DNA of 35,257 bases from Paracoccaceae bacterium (GTDB lineage Bacteria; Pseudomonadota; Alphaproteobacteria; Rhodobacterales; Rhodobacteraceae). How positions within the stretch are numbered: the stretch's first letter is position 1; each line of letters opens with the position of its first letter. A program made the translations under genes and the position numbers. Positions 33,393-35,257 of the stretch are shown in pieces. The notes beneath the pieces were generated by a model. It searched no databases. It was not told the DNA's origin and saw nothing but the letters and a program-made list of their open reading frames with translations. Location of the stretch: NCBI GenBank assembly GCA_018223085.1, contig JAAEZB010000016.1, positions 16,031 to 51,287 on the forward strand, read 5' to 3'.

Positions 33393-34898
33393 TTAAAGCC
33401 GGTCCTCGAAGCTCTCAATGAGCTTCGCCTTGAGGATTTTCCCTGTCGGCGCCGCCGGAAGATCGTCCGCTACAATGATCCGCTCCGGCCTCTTATAGGG
33501 CGCTAATCTCTCGCGCACATACGCCTTGAGAGCTGCCTCCGTAATCCCGCTTCCCGGCACCGCTTTGACAAAGGCAAGAACCTCCTCATTGCCCGCAACG
33601 GCACGGCCTACAACACCGGCGATAATGACGCACGGATGCTCCGTTAACACTGCCTCAATTTCTACCGGATACACATTGAACCCGGATCGAATAATGAGTT
33701 CCTTGGTGCGTCCCGCAATATGAAGGCGTCCCTGATCGTCGAACCGCCCAAGATCGCCCGTGCGCAGGAATCCATCCTCGGTCAGGGCCTTGGCGGTTTG
33801 CTCTGCGTCGCGGAAATAGCCCTTCATGATCTGCGGCCCGCCGACAAGAATCTCGCCGATCCCCTCATCCGGCGTCGCGCCCGGTGCCTCAAGGTCGATC
33901 CGTAGCGTGCTGCCAAGCATCGCTTCGCCAACGCTCGTGTCCGGGTCTCCCATGGCATTGCGCGTGGCGCAAATACCCGCCGCGCTTTCGGTCAGGCCAT
34001 ACCCGTTCTGGAGCGGCTGGCCATAAAACTCTTCCGCCTCGCGCTTCCATACCGGATCAAGCGGCGCGCCCCCAGATGAGACATAGCGCAACAGCCCCCG
34101 ATCATAGCGCGGCATGTCATGGGCACGGGCATAATGGAACAAGTGCGCATGCATCTGCGGCACGGCTGGCAGAAGGGTCACATCTTCCTGCAACGCCTTG
34201 TAAAGACGGGCCACGTCAAAGGACGCCTCAAGCCGCGCCGACCCTTGCGCAAGGCAAATGGCGTGCACTGTCACGAGGCCAAAAATATGCGACATGGGCA
34301 GGGCAAGATAGGTCATATCCCCTTCCCGCATCCCCCGCACATCCGCCGAGGCCCGCCCCGCCGCGATCATATTGGCATGGGTAAGCATCGCCGCCTTCGG
34401 ATGCCCCGTCGTCCCCGAGGTATAAAGCAAAAGAGCCACCTGCTCCTCACCGCCCTCAAAGACAGGCTCCGCCACGCTCCCCGCACGCGGCCAAACGGCG
34501 ACCCGACCATATCTCCCCTGGCGCGCCTTGGCCCCGAATTCAAACGCATGCGCCTCTGCCGCTTCCGAAGACTCGATCGAAAACACCACGGCGCTCGGGT
34601 CTGAATGGGCGATGATCCGGTCCAACTCGGGCCGTGTCATCCGCGCATTGACCATCACCGCCGCCGCATCAAGGTGGCTCGCCGCGAAGTAAAAGGCCAC
34701 GACCTCAATCGCGTTCTCGAACACCACCACAACGCGGTCTCCCGCCCCGACGCCAAGTGCCTCAAGGTCTCCCCGCGCATCCTCGGCCGCGCCCTGAAGC
34801 TCTCCCCATGTGATCTGCCGGTCATCATGGTCGATAAAGGCGAGGCCCTCCGGCTTGTCTGCCGCCGCCTTCGCGACTAGCTCATGTACCCGTTGCAT
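33393..34898 (-). CDS. AMP-dependent acyl-CoA synthetase/ligase
   Basis: A 501-residue ANL-superfamily enzyme that activates a carboxylic acid as acyl-AMP and then acyl-CoA. The P-loop-like motif YTSGTTGHPK is at 159-168. GYGLTESA lies near 297-304, the hinge TGDLGRFDDQGRLHIAGRTK follows near 390, and the C-terminal catalytic lysine is in PTGKILK. The N-terminal RVHELVAKAAADKPEGLAF is typical of medium/long-chain and malonyl- or benzoate-type ligases, so the substrate stays open. ATG 34896-34898 follows GGGGGAGAAG. An enoyl-CoA hydratase gene lies 22 bp upstream on the same strand, so the pair probably serves degradation of a fatty or other carboxylic acid. Confidence 0.94.
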   Translation of the reverse strand: MQRVHELVAKAAADKPEGLAFIDHDDRQITWGELQGAAEDARGDLEALGVGAGDRVVVVFENAIEVVAFYFAASHLDAAAVMVNARMTRPELDRIIAHSDPSAVVFSIESSEAAEAHAFEFGAKARQGRYGRVAVWPRAGSVAEPVFEGGEEQVALLLYTSGTTGHPKAAMLTHANMIAAGRASADVRGMREGDMTYLALPMSHIFGLVTVHAICLAQGSARLEASFDVARLYKALQEDVTLLPAVPQMHAHLFHYARAHDMPRYDRGLLRYVSSGGAPLDPVWKREAEEFYGQPLQNGYGLTESAAGICATRNAMGDPDTSVGEAMLGSTLRIDLEAPGATPDEGIGEILVGGPQIMKGYFRDAEQTAKALTEDGFLRTGDLGRFDDQGRLHIAGRTKELIIRSGFNVYPVEIEAVLTEHPCVIIAGVVGRAVAGNEEVLAFVKAVPGSGITEAALKAYVRERLAPYKRPERIIVADDLPAAPTGKILKAKLIESFEDRL

Positions 34899-34920
34899 CC
34901 CGTCTTCTCCCCCACCTGAC

Positions 34921-35257
34921 CTACCGAAAAACCGGACGCGTCTTGTTCAGAAACGCCGCCATACCGATCTGCGCCTCCTCTCCTCCCAAGGCCCGCGCCA
35001 TCGCGTCCCGCTCTGCGACCAACTGCTCCTCAAACGTCGCTGTTTCGGCGCTATTGAGCAGCGCCTTGATCGACGCCATGGCCTCCTCCGGCCCTGCGCC
35101 AACCTCCACGGCAAGGGCCCGTGCTGCCTCGTATACCGCGCCCTCGGCTACGATCTCCGTCACCGCGCCCATCTCGTAGAGCCGTGTCGCCTCAATGGGC
35201 GCCCCCAAAAGCGCCATCCGCGCCACGGTCGCCCGTGGCAGGGCCTGCATCAACGCA
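34921..35257 (-). CDS. Enoyl-CoA hydratase/isomerase family protein (C-terminal part, cut by window edge)
   Basis: The frame is open to the window end, giving about 112 C-terminal residues. LPRATVARMALLGAPIEATRLYEMGAVTEIV matches the crotonase region after the active site, and the end FLNKTRPVFR is the usual FxEKRxPxFxGR-type tail. The catalytic region lies outside the window, so activity cannot be judged. Unlike the short crotonase at 1890-2501, this one keeps the C-terminal helical region. It sits 22 bp upstream of the acyl-CoA synthetase and is probably in one operon with it. Confidence 0.9.
   Translation of the reverse strand, partial: ALMQALPRATVARMALLGAPIEATRLYEMGAVTEIVAEGAVYEAARALAVEVGAGPEEAMASIKALLNSAETATFEEQLVAERDAMARALGGEEAQIGMAAFLNKTRPVFR

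Noticed and set aside
32056-33396. 446-codon frame antisense to the beta-lactamase-like gene
   Set aside because: It has an Arg/His-rich composition with no domain and fully overlaps a well-supported gene.

Overview
The window looks like chromosomal DNA of a marine Roseobacter-type alphaproteobacterium (Rhodobacterales). Coding regions are G+C-rich, genes are packed with many 4-bp ATGA overlaps, and GTG and TTG starts recur. The gene set fits that group: CcrM-type adenine methyltransferase, DUF721-DsbA-MutY cluster, WaaA-like/LpxK pair, cytochrome c'/b561 pair, Zur-ZnuABC and AlkB. There is no rRNA, CRISPR array, integrase or transposase. One tRNA gene, tRNA-Arg(CCT), is present.

Layout. 1-3247 (minus strand): 5' part of a flavoprotein gene coupled to an MscS channel, then a crotonase and a short-chain dehydrogenase. 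3389-6256: pmbA/tldE and a CysQ-like phosphatase (plus) converging on a class I glutamine amidotransferase (minus). 6468-8695: a WaaA-like protein with degenerate catalytic motifs and LpxK, for lipid A/Kdo biosynthesis. 8692-11040: a dsbA-like and a DUF721 gene diverging from mutY. 11107-12240: AlkB-type alkane monooxygenase, converging on ccrM across a bidirectional terminator. 12348-14186: ccrM and rnhB, with three GANTC sites clustered in the ccrM promoter region.

14306-15940: a secreted cysteine-containing protein diverging from a small exported protein and a membrane-anchored winged-helix protein. 16038-18452: threonine ammonia-lyase, cytochrome c' and cytochrome b561. 18458-19675: tRNA-Arg and a LacI-family regulator. 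19672-25064 (minus): a surface-glycan-type cluster with an alpha/beta-hydrolase-like protein, a DXD glycosyltransferase, a 747-residue protein carrying two GT-A-like units of which the first looks inactive, and a paralogous single-domain glycosyltransferase. 25065-25675 is the longest gene-free stretch, with palindromes and competing hairpins. It precedes an orphan Tat-exported family 5 substrate-binding protein.

27417-31885: a DUF2165-type membrane protein, an unknown anchored protein, and a complete zinc-uptake locus (znuA diverging from zur-znuC-znuB with a clear Zur box between). A 22-bp perfect repeat (28/29 when extended) occurs at the 3' ends of both the DUF2165 gene and znuA and brackets the unknown gene. 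32038-35257 (minus): a serine beta-lactamase-like esterase, an acyl-CoA synthetase and the C-terminal part of an enoyl-CoA hydratase cut by the window edge.

Most of the window is ordinary core chromosome. The parts most worth a second look are the tandem pseudo-/active glycosyltransferase, the inside-out membrane winged-helix regulator, the WaaA-like protein without its catalytic glutamate, the GANTC cluster at ccrM, and the repeat-bracketed segment near znuA.
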